Assembly (NCBI GenBank): GCA_963662155.1 | Contig: OY759261.1 | Location: 1,817,227-1,881,226, forward strand | DNA length: 64,000 nt | Direction: 5' to 3' | From: Lamellibrachia columna | Taxonomy: Eukaryota > Annelida > Polychaeta > Sabellida > Siboglinidae | In this document: positions 12,384 to 25,877 of the stretch, one piece after another | How positions within the stretch are numbered: position 1 is the stretch's first letter | Layout: every line of letters starts with the position of its first letter | Program-made: the position numbers and the translations under genes | The notes under the pieces: model-generated | What the model saw: only the letters and a program-made list of their open reading frames with translations | Told to the model about the DNA's origin: nothing | The model's database searches: none

Positions 12384-13259
12384 GTAAGTAATATAAATTT
12401 ATGTTGAATTGGTAGTAGTAAATGTAAAGACGTATTTGCAGAGTTAGAAGTGTTAGAAATTGTAGTTGTGGTAGATGTTGTAGCAGTTGTGCATTAGGTA
12501 GTTACAGAAGTAGTAACATTATAAGAAGTTGTAGTTTCAGTATTACTAGTAGTTGTAATAGTAAAAGTAACAAGAAGTAGTTGTAATAGTAGTAGTTGTA
12601 GTAGACGTAGAAGTAGTAATTGTAGAATTTGTATTAAAATATTAATATTATAAATGATAGTAATAGTAATAATAGTAGTACTATTAATACTAGTAGTAGT
12701 AGTAGCCACGGTAGTATTTTTAATAATAGTATTAGTATTATTCGAATTATAAACAGTTGTAATCCAGGTGGTTGTAGTAATAGATCCAGTTGTAATCGTA
12801 GTTGTAGTAGTAGTAGAAGTAATAATAATAATAATAATAATAGTAGTAGTTTTAGTAATATTATTAGTATAAGTATTATTTGATGTTGTCTTTGTAGAAG
12901 AACAAGTTTGAGATTTATTCAGATAGCCGTAGTCTCACCAAAATCAATATTAATGCAAGTGCTGTTACAACTAACCAAAATTACAGTGGAATATTTTTTT
13001 ATGTTTTACCACAAGAAGAAAATGGTAGTATTATTAATAGTAGTTGAAGTGGTATTTTTATTAACAGTACCATTAATATTTGTAAGGATAGTAGAAATAT
13101 TTGTATATTAATGGAAAAATTTGAAGCAGTAGAAGAAGGTAAAATTGATGTAGAATTTCAGGCATTGTTTCTACTACAACTACAAAATTGCAATGTCTAT
13201 GCAAACAAGTGATGGATCTTTCACAGGGAATAATCATTTGTGATATTGGTTTGTTTTAG

Positions 13260-13349
13260 CATGTCCTGATAACTGTGAAATCTGCACCAGTCCTACAACG
13301 TGCACAATTTGCAAGAGTGGATACGTGTTGGAAAATGACGTTTGTTACG
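13260..13349 (+). CDS. Exon B6: Cys-rich repeat, type B
   Basis: Type B consensus; donor GTAAGTATTAG as in B1, B7 and B8. Confidence 0.87.
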
Positions 13350-13936
13350 GTAAGTATTAGATTTTTTGTGGTATTTGTAGTAGATAATTTAGAAAACCTA
13401 TTCACAGAGTCAGTAACAGCAGTTATTGCATTTGAGGTAGATGTTGAAGCAGTTGTACTTGATATAGTTGCAGGTGTTGTTGTTGTTGTAGTAGTAGAAG
13501 TAGTAATAAAATTAATAGTTGTAGTAGCAGCAGCAATAATAGTAGTAATAGTAGTAGTAAAATATTAGTACTATTATTAAGAGAAAACGTAGTTGTAGTA
13601 ATATTAGCAGTAGTAGAAAAAGTAGTTGCAATAGTAGTAGTAGTTGCCTTTGTTGTCTAGGTTGTAATAATAATTAGTAGTAGAAATATAAGCAAAAGTA
13701 GTTGTATTGGTAGTGGTATTGAATGTTGTAGTGGTAATGGAATTGGAATTAAAAGTAGTATTAATGATTGTAGCTGTATTTGTGTTCTTAGTAGTAGAAG
13801 TTGTAGAAGTAGGTATATTTGACGTAGAATTGAAGGCATTGTTTCTTCTACAACAACAAAAACTTTACTATGTATATGCAAACAAGAAACGGATATGTTA
13901 CGGGGAATAATCAGTTTTGATATTTGTTTGTTTTAG

Positions 13937-14026
13937 CATGTCCTGTTAACTGTGACGTGTGCACCAGTCCTACAACGTGCACAACTTGTTTGTATGGATA
14001 CATGTTGGAAAATAACCTTTGTTACG
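13937..14026 (+). CDS. Exon C6: Cys-rich repeat, type C
   Basis: Type C consensus. The following intron matches bases 1-508 of the window closely, linking this unit to the first one. Confidence 0.87.
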
Positions 14027-14647
14027 GTAAGTAGTGGAATTTGTTGTGGTATTGGTAGTAGTTAATTTTGTAAACCTATTCGTCGAGTTAGTTATAATAG
14101 CATTTGCTTTTGAAGTAGATGTTGTACTTGATGTAGTTGAAGTTGCTGTAGTAGTATTAATAGTAATGGTAGTATTAGTATTAGTATAATTATTATTAGT
14201 ATTATTATTGGCACTAGTAGAGGCAGTAATAGTAGTAGCAGCAGTAGTAGTATTAGTAAAAGTATTAGTAGTAGTATTACTGACATTAGTTGTAGCAGTA
14301 GTAGTAGTAGTAGTATAAACAGTAATAGTAATAGTAGTAGTAAAAATATTAATAAAATGGGTTGTAGTATTAATAGTTGCACTAGAATGTTTATAGTAGT
14401 AGTAGAACTTAGTAGTAGTAGTTGTAGTAGTAGTAATAGAAGTATTAGTACTTGATGTTGTCTATGTAGAAGGACATGTCGGAGATTAATTCCGGTAGCA
14501 GAAGTCTCACCAAAATCTATATTAATACAAGCGCTGGTACAACTAACCATAATTGCCGTTGAATGTTTTTCAATATTTTACCACATGAATATATAGTAAT
14601 GGAAATGTTAGGTGGGAATATTGAAATGTGATAAATGTTTGTTTTAG

Positions 14648-14737
14648 CATGTCCTCCTAACTGTGACGTTTGCTCCAGTCCTACAACTTGCACAGTTTGC
14701 ACATATGGATACAAGTTGGAAAATAACTTTTGTAACG
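14648..14737 (+). CDS. Exon A7: Cys-rich repeat, type A
   Basis: Beta subtype with Pro4; Val8 is GTT as in A1, another link between this unit and the first. Confidence 0.87.
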
Positions 14738-15613
14738 GTAAGTAATATAAATTTATGTTGAATTGGTAGTAGTAAATGTAAAGACGTATTTGCAGAGTTA
14801 GAAGTGTTAGAAATTGTAGTTGTGGTAGATGTTGTAACAGTTGTGCATTAGGTAGTTACAGAAGTAGTAACATTATAAGAAGTTGTAGTTTCAGTATTAC
14901 TAGTAGTTGTAATAGTAAAAGTAACAAGAAGTAGTTGTAGTAGTAGTAGTTGTAGTAGACGTAGAAGTAGTAATTGTAGAATTTGTATTAAAATATTAAT
15001 ATTATAAATGATAGTAATAGTAATAATAGTAGTACTATTAATACTAGTAGTAGTAGTAGCCACGGTAGTATTTTTAATAATAGTATTAGTATTATTCGAA
15101 TTATAAACAGTTGTAATCCAGGTGGTTGTAGTAATAGATCCAGTTGTAATCGTAGTTGTAGTAGTAGTAGAAGTAATAATAATAATAATAATAATAGTAG
15201 TAGTTTTAGTAATATTATTAGTATAAGTATTACTTGATGTTGTCTTTGTAGAAGAACAAGTTTGAGATTTATTCAGATAGCCGTAGTCTCACCAAAATCA
15301 ATATTAATGCAAGTGCTGTTACAACTAACCAAAATTACAGTGGAATATTTTTTTATGTTTTACTACAAGAAGAAAATGGTAGTATTATTAATAGTAGTTG
15401 AAGTGGTATTTTTATTAACAGTACCATTAATATTTGTAAGGATAGTAGAAATATTTGTATATTAATGGAAAAATTTGAAGCAGTAGAAGAAGGTAAAATT
15501 GATGTAGAATTTCAGGCATTGTTTCTACTACAACTACAAAATTGCAATGTCTATGCAAACAAGTGATGGATCTTTCACAGGGAATAATCATTTGTGATAT
15601 TGGTTTGTTTTAG

Positions 15614-15703
15614 CATGTCCTGATAACTGTGAAATCTGCACCAGTCCTACAACGTGCACAATTTGCAAGAGTGGATACGTGTTGGAAAATGACGTTTGTT
15701 ACG
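15614..15703 (+). CDS. Exon B7: Cys-rich repeat, type B
   Basis: Type B consensus with GTAAGTATTAG donor. Confidence 0.87.
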
Positions 15704-16290
15704 GTAAGTATTAGATTTTTTGTGGTATTTGTAGTAGATAATTTAGAAAACCTATTCACAGAGTCAGTAACAGCAGTTATTGCATTTGAGGTAGATGTTG
15801 AAGCAGTTGTACTTGATATAGTTGCAGGTGTTGTTGTTGTTGTAGTAGTAGAAGTAGTAATAAAATTAATAGTTGTAGTAGCAGCAGCAATAATAGTAGT
15901 AATAGTAGTAGTAAAATATTAGTACTATTATTAAGAGAAAACGTAGTTGTAGTAATATTAGCAGTAGTAGAAAAAGTAGTTGCAATAGTAGTAGTAGTTG
16001 CCTTTGTTGTCTAGGTTGTAATAATAATTAGTAGTAGAAATATAAGCAAAAGTAGTTGTATTGGTAGTGGTATTGAATGTTGTAGTGGTAATGGAATTGG
16101 AATTAAAAGTAGTATTAATGATTGTAGCTGTATTTGTGTTCTTAGTAGTAGAAGTTGTAGAAGTAGGTATATTTGACGTAGAATTGAAGGCATTGTTTCT
16201 TCTACAACAACAAAAACTTTACTATGTATATGCAAACAAGAAACGGATATGTTACGGGGAATAATCAGTTTTGATATTTGTTTGTTTTAG

Positions 16291-16380
16291 CATGTCCTGT
16301 TAACTGTGACGTGTGCACCAGTCCTACAACGTGCACAACTTGTTTGTATGGATACATGTTGGAAAATAACCTTTGTTACG
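16291..16380 (+). CDS. Exon C7: Cys-rich repeat, type C
   Basis: Type C consensus, intact splice sites. Confidence 0.87.
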
Positions 16381-17001
16381 GTAAGTAGTGGAATTTGTTG
16401 TGGTATTGGTAGTAGTTAATTTTGTAAACCTATTCGTCGAGTTAGTTATAATAGCATTTGCTTTTGAAGTAGATGTTGTACTTGATGTAGTTGAAGTTGC
16501 TGTAGTAGTATTAATAGTAATGGTAGTATTAGTATTAGTATAATTATTATTAGTATTATTATTGGCATTAGTAGTGGCAGTAATAGTAGTAGCAGCAGTA
16601 GTAGTATTAGTAAAAGTATTAGTAGTAGTATTACTGACATTAGTTGTAGCAGTAGTAGTAGTAGTAGTATAAACAGTAATAGTAATAGTAGTAGTAAAAA
16701 TATTAATAAAATGGGTTGTAGTATTAATAGTTGCACTAGAATGTTTATAGTAGTAGTAGAACTTAGTAGTAGTAGTTGTAGTAGTAATAATAGAAGTATT
16801 AGTACTTGATGTTGTCTATGTAGAAGGACATGTCGGAGATTAATTCCGGTAGCAGAAGTCTCACCAAAATCTATATTAATACAAGCGCTGGTAAAACTAA
16901 CCATAATTGCCGTTGAATGTTTTTCAATATTTTACCACATGAATATATAGTAATGGAAATGTTAGGTGGGAATATTGAAATGTGATAAATGTTTGTTTTA
17001 G

Positions 17002-17091
17002 CATGTCCTGCTAACTGTGACGTGTGCTCCAGTCCTACAACTTGCACAGTTTGCACATATGGATACAAGTTGGAAAATAACTTTTGTAACG
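17002..17091 (+). CDS. Exon A8: Cys-rich repeat, type A
   Basis: Beta subtype with Ala4 as in A5. The next intron is the longest regular A-to-B intron (927 bp) because of an AAT expansion at about 17,528-17,598. Confidence 0.87.
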
Positions 17092-17526
17092 GTAAGTAAT
17101 ATAAATTTATGTTGAATTGGTAGTAGTAAATGTAAAGACGTATTTGCAGAGTTAGAAGTGTTAGAAATTGTAGTTGTGGTAGATGTTGTAGCAGTTGTGC
17201 ATTAGGTAGTTACAGAAGTAGTAACATTATAAGAAGTTGTAGTTTCAGTATTACTAGTAGTTGTAATAGTAAAAGTAACAAGAAGTAGTTGTAGTAGTAG
17301 TAGTTGTAGTAGACGTAGAAGTAGTAATTGTAGAATTTGTATTAAAATATTAATATTATAAATGATAGTAATAGTAATAATAGTAGTACTATTAATACTA
17401 GTAGTAGTAGTAGCCACGGTAGTATTTTTAATAATAGTATTAGTATTATTCGAATTATAGACAGTTGTAATTCAGGTGGTTGTAGTAATAGATCCAGTTG
17501 TAATCGTAGTTGTAGTAGTAGTAGAA

Positions 17527-17527
<1 letters not shown>

Positions 17528-17598
<71 letters not shown>
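17528..17598. repeat. Expanded (AAT)n run in the A8-B8 intron
   Basis: Other units have roughly 6-10 AAT units at the same place; here there are over 20. It accounts for the long 2,405-bp period of this unit. Confidence 0.85.
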
Positions 17599-18018
17599 GT
17601 AGTAGTAGTTTTAGTAATAGTATTAGTATAAGTATTACTTGATGTTGTCTTTGTAGAAGAACAAGTTTGAGATTTATACAGATAGTAGTAGTCTCACCAA
17701 AATCAATATTAATGCAAGTGCTGGTACAACTAACCAAAATTACAGTGGAATATTTTTTTATGTTTTACTACAAGAAGAAAATGGTAGTATTATTAATAGA
17801 AGTTGAAGTGGTATTTTTATTAACAGTACCATTAATATTTGTAAGGATAGTAGAAATATTTGTATATTAATGGAAAAATTTGAAGCAGTAGAATAAGGTA
17901 AAATTGATGTAGAATTTCAGGCATTGTTTCTACTACAACTACAAAATTGCAATGTCTATGCAAACAAGTGATGGATCTTTCACAGGGAATAATCATTTGT
18001 GATATTGGTTTGTTTTAG

Positions 18019-18108
18019 CATGTCCTGATAACTGTGAAATCTGCACCAGTCCTACAACGTGCACAATTTGCAAGAGTGGATACGTGTTGGAAAATGACGT
18101 TTGTTACG
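18019..18108 (+). CDS. Exon B8: Cys-rich repeat, type B
   Basis: Type B consensus. Confidence 0.87.
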
Positions 18109-18694
18109 GTAAGTATTAGATTTTTTGTGGTATTTGTAGTAGATAATTTAGAAAACCTATTCACAGAGTCAGTAACAGCAGTTATTGCATTTGAGGTAGA
18201 TGTTGAAGCAGTTGTACTTGATATAGTTGCAGGTGTTGTTGTTGTAGTAGTAGTAGAAATAGTAATAAAATTAATAGTTGTAGTAGCAGCAGCAATAATA
18301 GTAGTAATAGTAGTAGTAAAATATTAGTACTATTATTAAGAGAAAACGTAGTTGTAGTAATATTAGCAGTAGTAGAAAAAGTAGTTGCAATAGTAGTAGT
18401 AGTTGCCTTTGTTGTCTAGGTTGTAATAATAATTAGTAGTAGAAATATAAGCAAAAGTAGTTGTATTGGTAGTGGTATTGAATGTTGTAGTGGTAATGGA
18501 ATTGGAATTAAAAGTAGTATTAATGATTGTAGCTGTATTTGTGTTCTTAGTAGTAGAAGTTGTAGAAGTAGGTATATTTGACGTAGAATTGAAGGCATTG
18601 TTTCTTCTACAACAACAAAAATTTACTATGTATATGCAAACAAGAAACGGATATGTTACGGGGAATAATCAGTTTTGATATTTGTTTGTTTTAG

Positions 18695-18784
18695 CATGTC
18701 CTGTTAACTGTGACGTGTGCACCAGTCCTACAACGTGCACAACTTGTTTGTATGGATACATGTTGGAAAATAACCTTTGTTACG
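18695..18784 (+). CDS. Exon C8: Cys-rich repeat, type C
   Basis: Type C consensus. The upstream intron has lost one base (AAAATTTACTATG), as has that before C9, marking C8 and C9 as sister units. Confidence 0.87.
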
Positions 18785-19406
18785 GTAAGTAGTGGAATTT
18801 GTTGTGGTATTGGTAGTAGTTAATTTTGTAAACCTATTCGTCGAGTTAGTTATAATAGCATTTGCTTTTGAAGTAGATGTTGTACTTGATGTAGTTGAAG
18901 TTGCTGTAGTAGTATTAATAGTAATAGTAGTATTAGTATAATTATTATTAGTATTATTATTGGCATTAGTAGTAGAAGAAGTAATAGTAGTAGCAGCAGT
19001 AGTAGTATTAGTATAAGTATTAGTAGTTGTTTTACTGACATTAGTTGTAGCAGTAGTAGTAGTAGTAGTAGTATAAACAGTAATAGTAATAGTAGTAGTA
19101 AAAATATTAATAAAATAGGTTGTAATATTAATAGTTGCACTATAATATTTATAGTAGTAGTAGAACTTAGTAGTAGTAGTTGTAGTAGTAATAATAGAAG
19201 TATTAGTACTTGATATTGTGTATGTAGAAGGACATGTCGGAGATTAATTGCGGTAGCAGAAGTCTCACCAAAATCTATATTAATACAAGCGCTGGTACAA
19301 CTAACCATAATTGCCGTTGAATGTTTTTCAATATTTTACCACAATGGTAAAATGGTAATGGAAATGTTAGGTGGGAATATTGAAATGTGATAAATGTTTG
19401 TTTTAG

Positions 19407-19496
19407 CATGTCCTGTTAACTGTGAAGTGTGCTCCAGTCCTACAACTTGCACAGTTTGCACATATGGATACAAGTTGGAAAATAACGTTTGTAACG
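19407..19496 (+). CDS. Exon A9: Cys-rich repeat, type A
   Basis: Alpha subtype (Val4, Glu7, Val28). Confidence 0.87.
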
Positions 19497-20372
19497 GTAA
19501 GTAATAGAAATTTATTTTCTATTGGTAGTAGTAAATGTAAAGACCAATTGGCAGAGTTAGAAGTGTTAGAAATTTTACTTGTGGTAGATGTTGTAGCAAT
19601 TGTGCATTAGGTAGTTACAGAAGTAGTAACATTATAAGATGTTGTAGTTTCAGTATTACTAGTAGTTGTAATAGTAAAAGTAACAAGAAGTAGTTGTAGT
19701 AGTAGTAGTTGTAGTAGACGTAAAAGTAGTAATTGTAGAATTTGTATTAAAATATTAATATTATAAATTATAGTAATAGTAATAGTAGTAGTAATATTAA
19801 TACTAGTAGTAGTAGTAGCCACGGTAGTATTTTTAATAATAGTATTAGTATTATTCGAATTATAGACAGTTGTAATTCAGGTGGTTGTAGTAATAGATCC
19901 AGTTGTAATCGTAGTTGTAGTAGTAGTAATAATAATAATAATAATAATAATAGTAGTAATTTTAGTAATATTATTAGTATAAGTATTACTTGATGTTGTC
20001 TTTGTAGAAGAACAAGTTTGAGATTCATACAGATAGCAGTAGTCTCACCAAAATCAATATTAATGCAAGTGCTGGTACAACTAACCAAAATTACAGTGGA
20101 ACATTTTTTTATGTTTTACTACAAGAAGAAAATGGTAGTATTATTAATAGTAGTTGAAGTGGTATTTTTATTAACAGTACCATTAATATTTGTAAGGAGA
20201 GAAGACATATTTGTTTATTAATGGAAGAATTTGAAGCTGTAGAAGAAGGTAAAATTGATGTAGAATTTCAGGCATTGTTTCTACTACAACAACTTCAAAA
20301 TTGCAATGTCTATGCAAACAAGTGATGGATCTTTCACCGGGAATAATCATTTGTGATATTGGTTTGTTTTAG

Positions 20373-20462
20373 CATGTCCTGATTACTGTGAAATATGCAC
20401 CAGTCCTACAACGTGCACAATTTGCAAGAGTGGATTCGTGTTGGAAAATGACGTTTGTTACG
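20373..20462 (+). CDS. Exon B9: Cys-rich repeat, type B
   Basis: Tyr5/Phe22 subtype, as in B3 and B4. Confidence 0.87.
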
Positions 20463-21048
20463 GTAAGTAGTAGATTTGTTGTGGTATTGGTAGTAGATAA
20501 TTTAGAAAACCTATTCACAGAGTCAGTAACAGCAGTTATTGCATTTGAGGTAGATGTTGAAGCAGTTGTACTTGATATAGTTGCAGGTGTTGTTGTTGTA
20601 GTAGTAGTAGAAGTAGTAATAAAATTAATAGTTGTAGTAGCAGCAGCAATAATAGTAGTAATAGTAGTAGTCAAATATTAGTACTATTATTAAGAGAAAA
20701 CGTAGTTGTAGTAATATTAGCAGTAGTAGAAAAAGTAGTTGCAATAGTAGTAGTAGTTGCCTTTGTTGTCTAGGTTGTAATAATAATTAGTAGTAGAAAT
20801 ATAAGCAAAAGTAGTTGTATTGGTAGTGGTATTGAATGTTGTAGTGGTAATGGAATTGGAATTAAAAGTAGTATTAATGATTGTAGCTGTATTTGTGTTC
20901 TTAGTAGTAGAAGTTGTAGAAGTAGGTATATTTGACGTAGAATTGAAGGCATTGTTTCTTCTACAACAACAAAAATTTACTATGTATATGCAAACAAGAA
21001 ACGGATATGTTACGGGGAATAATCAGTTTTGATATTTTTTTGTTTTAG

Positions 21049-21138
21049 CATGTCCTGTTAACTGTGACGTGTGCACCAGTCCTACAACGTGCACAACTTG
21101 TTTGTATGGATACATGTTGGAAAATAACCTTTGTTACG
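21049..21138 (+). CDS. Exon C9: Cys-rich repeat, type C
   Basis: Type C consensus. The polypyrimidine tract is slightly altered to GATATTTTTTTGTTTTAG. Confidence 0.87.
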
Positions 21139-21765
21139 GTAAGTAGTGGAATTTGTTGTGGTATTGGTAGTAGTTAATTTTGTAAACCTATTCTTCGAGT
21201 TAGTTATAATAGCATTTGCTTTTGAAGTAGATGTTGTACTTGATGTAGTTGAAGTTGCTGTAGTAGTATTAATAGTAATAGTAGTATTAGTATAATTATT
21301 ATTAGTATTATTATTGGCATTAGTAGTAGAAGAAGTAATAGTAGTAGCAGCAGTAGTAGTATTAGTATAAGTATTAGTAGTTGTATTACTGACATTAGTT
21401 GTAGCAGTAGTAGTAGTAGTAGTTGTAGTAGTATAAACAGTAATAATAATGGTAGTAGTAAAAATATTAATAAAATGGGTTGTAGTATTAATAGTTGCAC
21501 TATAATATTTATAGTAGTAGTAGAACTTAGTAGTAGTAGTTGTAGTAGTAATAATAGAAGTATTAGTACTTGATGTTGTGTATGTAGAAGGACATGTCGG
21601 AGATTAATTCCGGTAGCAGAAGTCTCACCAAAATCTATATTAATACAAGCGCTGGTACAACTAACCATAATTGCCGTTGAATGTTTTTCAATATTTTACC
21701 ACAAGAATATATAGTAATGGAAATGTTAGGTGGGAATATTGAAATGTGATAAATGTTTGTTTTAG

Positions 21766-21855
21766 CATGTCCTGTTAACTGTGAAGTGTGCTCCAGTCCT
21801 ACAACTTGCACAGTTTGCACATATGGATACAAGTTGGAAAATAACGTTTGTAACG
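21766..21855 (+). CDS. Exon A10: Cys-rich repeat, type A
   Basis: Alpha subtype. The preceding intron has a small extra GTTGTAGTA segment near 21,420. Confidence 0.87.
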
Positions 21856-22743
21856 GTAAGTAATAGAAATTTATGTTGTATTGGTAGTAGTAAATGTAAA
21901 GACCTATTGGCAGAGTTAGAAGTGTTAGAAATTGTAGTTGTGGTAGATGTTGTAGCAGTTGTGCATTAGGTAGTTACAGAAGTAGTAACATTATAAGATG
22001 TTGTAGTTTCAGTATTACTAGTAGTTGTAATAGTAAAAGTAACAAGAAGTAGTTGTAGTAGTAGTAGTTGTAGTAGACGTAGAAGTAGTAATTGTAGAAT
22101 TTGTATTAAAATATTAATATTATAAATGATAGTAATAGTAATAGTAGTAGTAATATTAATACTAGTAGTAGTAGTAGCCACGGTAGTATTTTTAATAATA
22201 GTATTAGTATTATTCGAATTATAGACAGTTGTAATTCAGGTGGTTGTAGTAATAGATCCAGTTGTAATCGTAGTTGTAGTAGTAGTAGAAGTAATTATAA
22301 TAATAATAATAATAATAATAATAGTAGTAGTTTTAGTAATATTATTAGTATAAGTATTACTTGATGTTGTCTTTATAGAAGAACAAGTTTGAGATTTATA
22401 CAGATAGCAGTAGTCTCACCAAAATCAATATTAATGCAAGTGCTGGTACAACTAACCAAAATTACCGTGGAATATTTTTTTATGTTTTACTACAAGAAGA
22501 AAATGGTAGTATTATTAATAGTAGTTGAAGTGGTATTTTTATTAACAGTACCATTAATATTTGTAAGGATAGTAGACATATTTGTTTATTAATGGAAGAA
22601 TTTGAAGCAGTAGAAGAAGGTAAAATTGATGTAGAATTTCAGGCATTGTTTCTACTACAACAACTACAAAATTGCAATGTCTATGCAAACAAGTGATGGA
22701 TCTTTCACCGGGAATAATTATTTGTGATATTGGTTTGTTTTAG

Positions 22744-22833
22744 CATGTCCTGATAACTGTGAAATGTGCACGAGTCCTACAACGTGCACAATTTGCAAGA
22801 GTGGATACGTGTTGGAAAATGACGTTTGTTACG
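22744..22833 (+). CDS. Exon B10: Cys-rich repeat, type B
   Basis: Met8 replaces Ile8, the form shared by all B exons from here to the right end of the array. Confidence 0.87.
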
Positions 22834-23426
22834 GTAAGTAGTAGATTTTTTGTGGTATTGGTAGTAGATAATTTAGAAAACCTATTCACAGAGTCAGTAA
22901 CAGCAGTTATTGCATTTGAGGTAGATGTTGAAGCAGTTGTACTTGATATAGTTGCAGGTGTTGTTGTTGTTGTAGTAGTAGAAGTAGTAAAACAATTAAT
23001 AGTTGTAGTAGCAGCAGCAATAATAGTAGTAATATAAGTAGTAAAATATTAGTACTATTATTAAGAGAAAACGTAGTTATATTAATATTAGCAGTAGTAG
23101 AAAAAGTAGTTGCAATAGTAGTAGTAGTTGCCGTTGTTGTCTAGGTTGTAATAATAATTAGTAGTAGAAATATAATGAAGAGTAGTTGTATTGGTAGTGG
23201 TATTGAATGTTGTAGTGGTAATGGAATTGGAATTAAAAGTAGTATTAATGATTGTAGCTGTATTTGTGTTCTTAATAGTAGAAGTTGTAACAGTAGAACT
23301 AGGAATATTTGACGTAGAATTGTAGGCATTGTTTCTTCTGCAACAACAAAAACTTTACTATGTATATGCATACAAGTAACGGATATGTTACGGGGAATAA
23401 TAAGTTTTGATATTTGTTTGTTTTAG

Positions 23427-23516
23427 CATGTCCTGTTAACTGTGACGTGTGCACCAGTCCTACAACGTGCACAACTTGTTTGTATGGATACATGTTGGAA
23501 AATAACCTTTGTTTCG
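23427..23516 (+). CDS. Exon C10: Cys-rich repeat, type C
   Basis: Phe30 (TTC) replaces Tyr30. The unit flanks are more diverged than in the units to the left. Confidence 0.87.
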
Positions 23517-24137
23517 GTAAGTAGTGGAATTTGTTGTGGTATTGGTAGTAGTTAATTTTGTAAACCTATTCGTCGAGTTAGTTATAATAGCATTTGCTTT
23601 TGAAGTAGATGTTGTACTTGATGTAGTTGAAGTTGCTGTAGTAGTATTAATAGTAATGGTAGTATTAGTATTAGTATAATTATTATTAGTATTATTATTG
23701 GCACTAGTAGAGGCAGTAATAGTAGTAGCAGCAGTAGTAGTATTAGTAAAAGTATTAGTAGTAGTATTACTGACATTAGTTGTAGCAGTAGTAGTAGTAG
23801 TAGTATAAACAGTAATAGTAATAGTAGTAGTAAAAATATTAATAAAATGGGTTGTAGTATTAATAGTTGCACTAGAATGTTTATAGTAGTAGTAGAACTT
23901 AGTAGTAGTAGTTGTAGTAGTAATAATAGAAGTATTAGTACTTGATGTTGTCTATGTAGAAGGACATGTCGGAGATTAATTCCGGTAGCAGAAGTCTCAC
24001 CAAAATCTATATTAATACAAGCGCTGGTACAACTAACCATAATTGCCGTTGAATGTTTTTCAATATTTTACCACATGAATATATAGTAATGGAAATGTTA
24101 GGTGGGAATATTGAAATGTGATAAATGTTTGTTTTAG

Positions 24138-24227
24138 CATGTCCTCCTAACTGTGACGTGTGCTCCAGTCCTACAACTTGCACAGTTTGCACATATGGAT
24201 ACAAGTTGGAAAATAACTTTTGTAACG
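24138..24227 (+). CDS. Exon A11: Cys-rich repeat, type A
   Basis: Beta subtype with Pro4, Asp7, Phe28; an isolated beta copy among diverged units. Confidence 0.87.
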
Positions 24228-25104
24228 GTAAGTAATATAAATTTATGTTGAATTGGTAGTAGTAAATGTAAAGACGTATTTGCAGAGTTAGAAGTGTTAG
24301 AAATTGTAGTTGTGGTAGATGTTGTAGCAGTTGTGCATTAGGTAGTTACAGAAGTAGTAACATTATAAGAAGTTGTAGTTTCAGTATTACTAGTAGTTGT
24401 AATAGTAAAAGTAACAAGAAGTAGTTGTAGTAGTAGTAGTTGTAGTAGACGTAGAAGTAGTAATTGTAGAATTTGTATTAAAATATTAATATTATAAATG
24501 ATAGTAATAGTAATAGTAGTAGTAATATTAATACTAGTAGTAGTAGTAGCCACGGTAGTATTTTTAATAATAGTATTAGTATTATTCGAATTATAGACAG
24601 TTGTAATTCAGGTGGTTGTAGTAATAGATCCAGTTGTAATCATAGTTGTAGTAGTAGTAGTAGAAGTAATAATAATAATAATAGTAGTAGTTTTAGTAAT
24701 ATTATTAGTATAAGTATTACTTGATGTTGTCTTTTTTAGAAAAACAAGTTTGAGATTCATACATATAGCAGTAGTCTCACCAAAATCAATATTAATGCAA
24801 GTGCTGGTACAACTAACCAAAATTACAGTGGAATATTTTTTTATGTTTTACTACAAGAAGAAAATGGTAGTATTATTAATAGTAGTTGAAGTGGTATTTT
24901 TATTAACAGTACCATTAATATTTGTAAGGAGAGTAGACATATTTGTTTATTAATGGAATAATTTGAAGCAGTAGAAGAAGGTAAAATTGATGTAGAATTT
25001 CAGGCATTGTTTCTACTACAACAACTACAAAATTGCAATGTCTATGCAAACAAGTGATGGATCTTTCACCGGGAATAATCATTTGTGATATTGGTTTGTT
25101 TTAG

Positions 25105-25194
25105 CATGTCCTGATAACTGTGAAATGTGCACCAGTCCTACAACGTGCACAATTTGCAAGAGTGGATACGTGTTGGAAAATGACGTTTGTTACG
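25105..25194 (+). CDS. Exon B11: Cys-rich repeat, type B
   Basis: Met8 form, otherwise type B consensus. Confidence 0.87.
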
Positions 25195-25787
25195 GTAAGT
25201 AGTAGAATTTTTGTGGTATTGGTAGTAGATAATTTAGAAAACCTATTCACAGAGTCAGTAACAGCAGTTATTGCATTTGAGGTAGATGTTGAAGCAGTTG
25301 TACTGGATATAGTTGCAGGTGTTGTTGTTGTTGTAGTAGTAGAAGTAGTAATAAAATTAATAGTTGCAGTAGCAGCAGCAATAATAGTAGTAATAGTAGT
25401 AGTAAAATATTAGTACTATTATTAAGAGAAAACGTAGTTGTAATAATATTAGTAGTAGTAGAAAAAGTAGTTGCAATAGTAGTAGTAGTTGCCGTTGTTG
25501 TCTAGGTTGTAATAATAATTAGTAGTAGAAATATAAGCAACAGTAGTTGTATTGGTAGTGGTATTGAATGTTGTAATGGTAATGGAATTGGAATTAGAAG
25601 TAGTATTAATGATTGTAGCTGTATTTGTGTTCTTAGTAGTAGAAGTTGTAGCAGTAGAAGTAGGTATATTTGACGTAGAATTGAAGGCATTGTTTCTTCT
25701 ACAACAACAAAAACTTTACTATGTATTTGCAAACAAGAAACGGATATGTTACAGGGAATAATCAGTTTTGATATTTGTTTGTTTTAG

Positions 25788-25877
25788 CATGTCCTGTTAA
25801 CTGTGACGTGTGCACCAGTCCTACAACGTGCACAACTTGTTTGTATGGATACATGTTGGAAAATAACCTTTGTTACG
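25788..25877 (+). CDS. Exon C11: Cys-rich repeat, type C
   Basis: The protein is type C consensus, but the downstream intron begins like an A intron (GTAAGTAATATAAATTTAT) and is only 536 bp, so the donor side looks like a recombinant. Confidence 0.87.
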
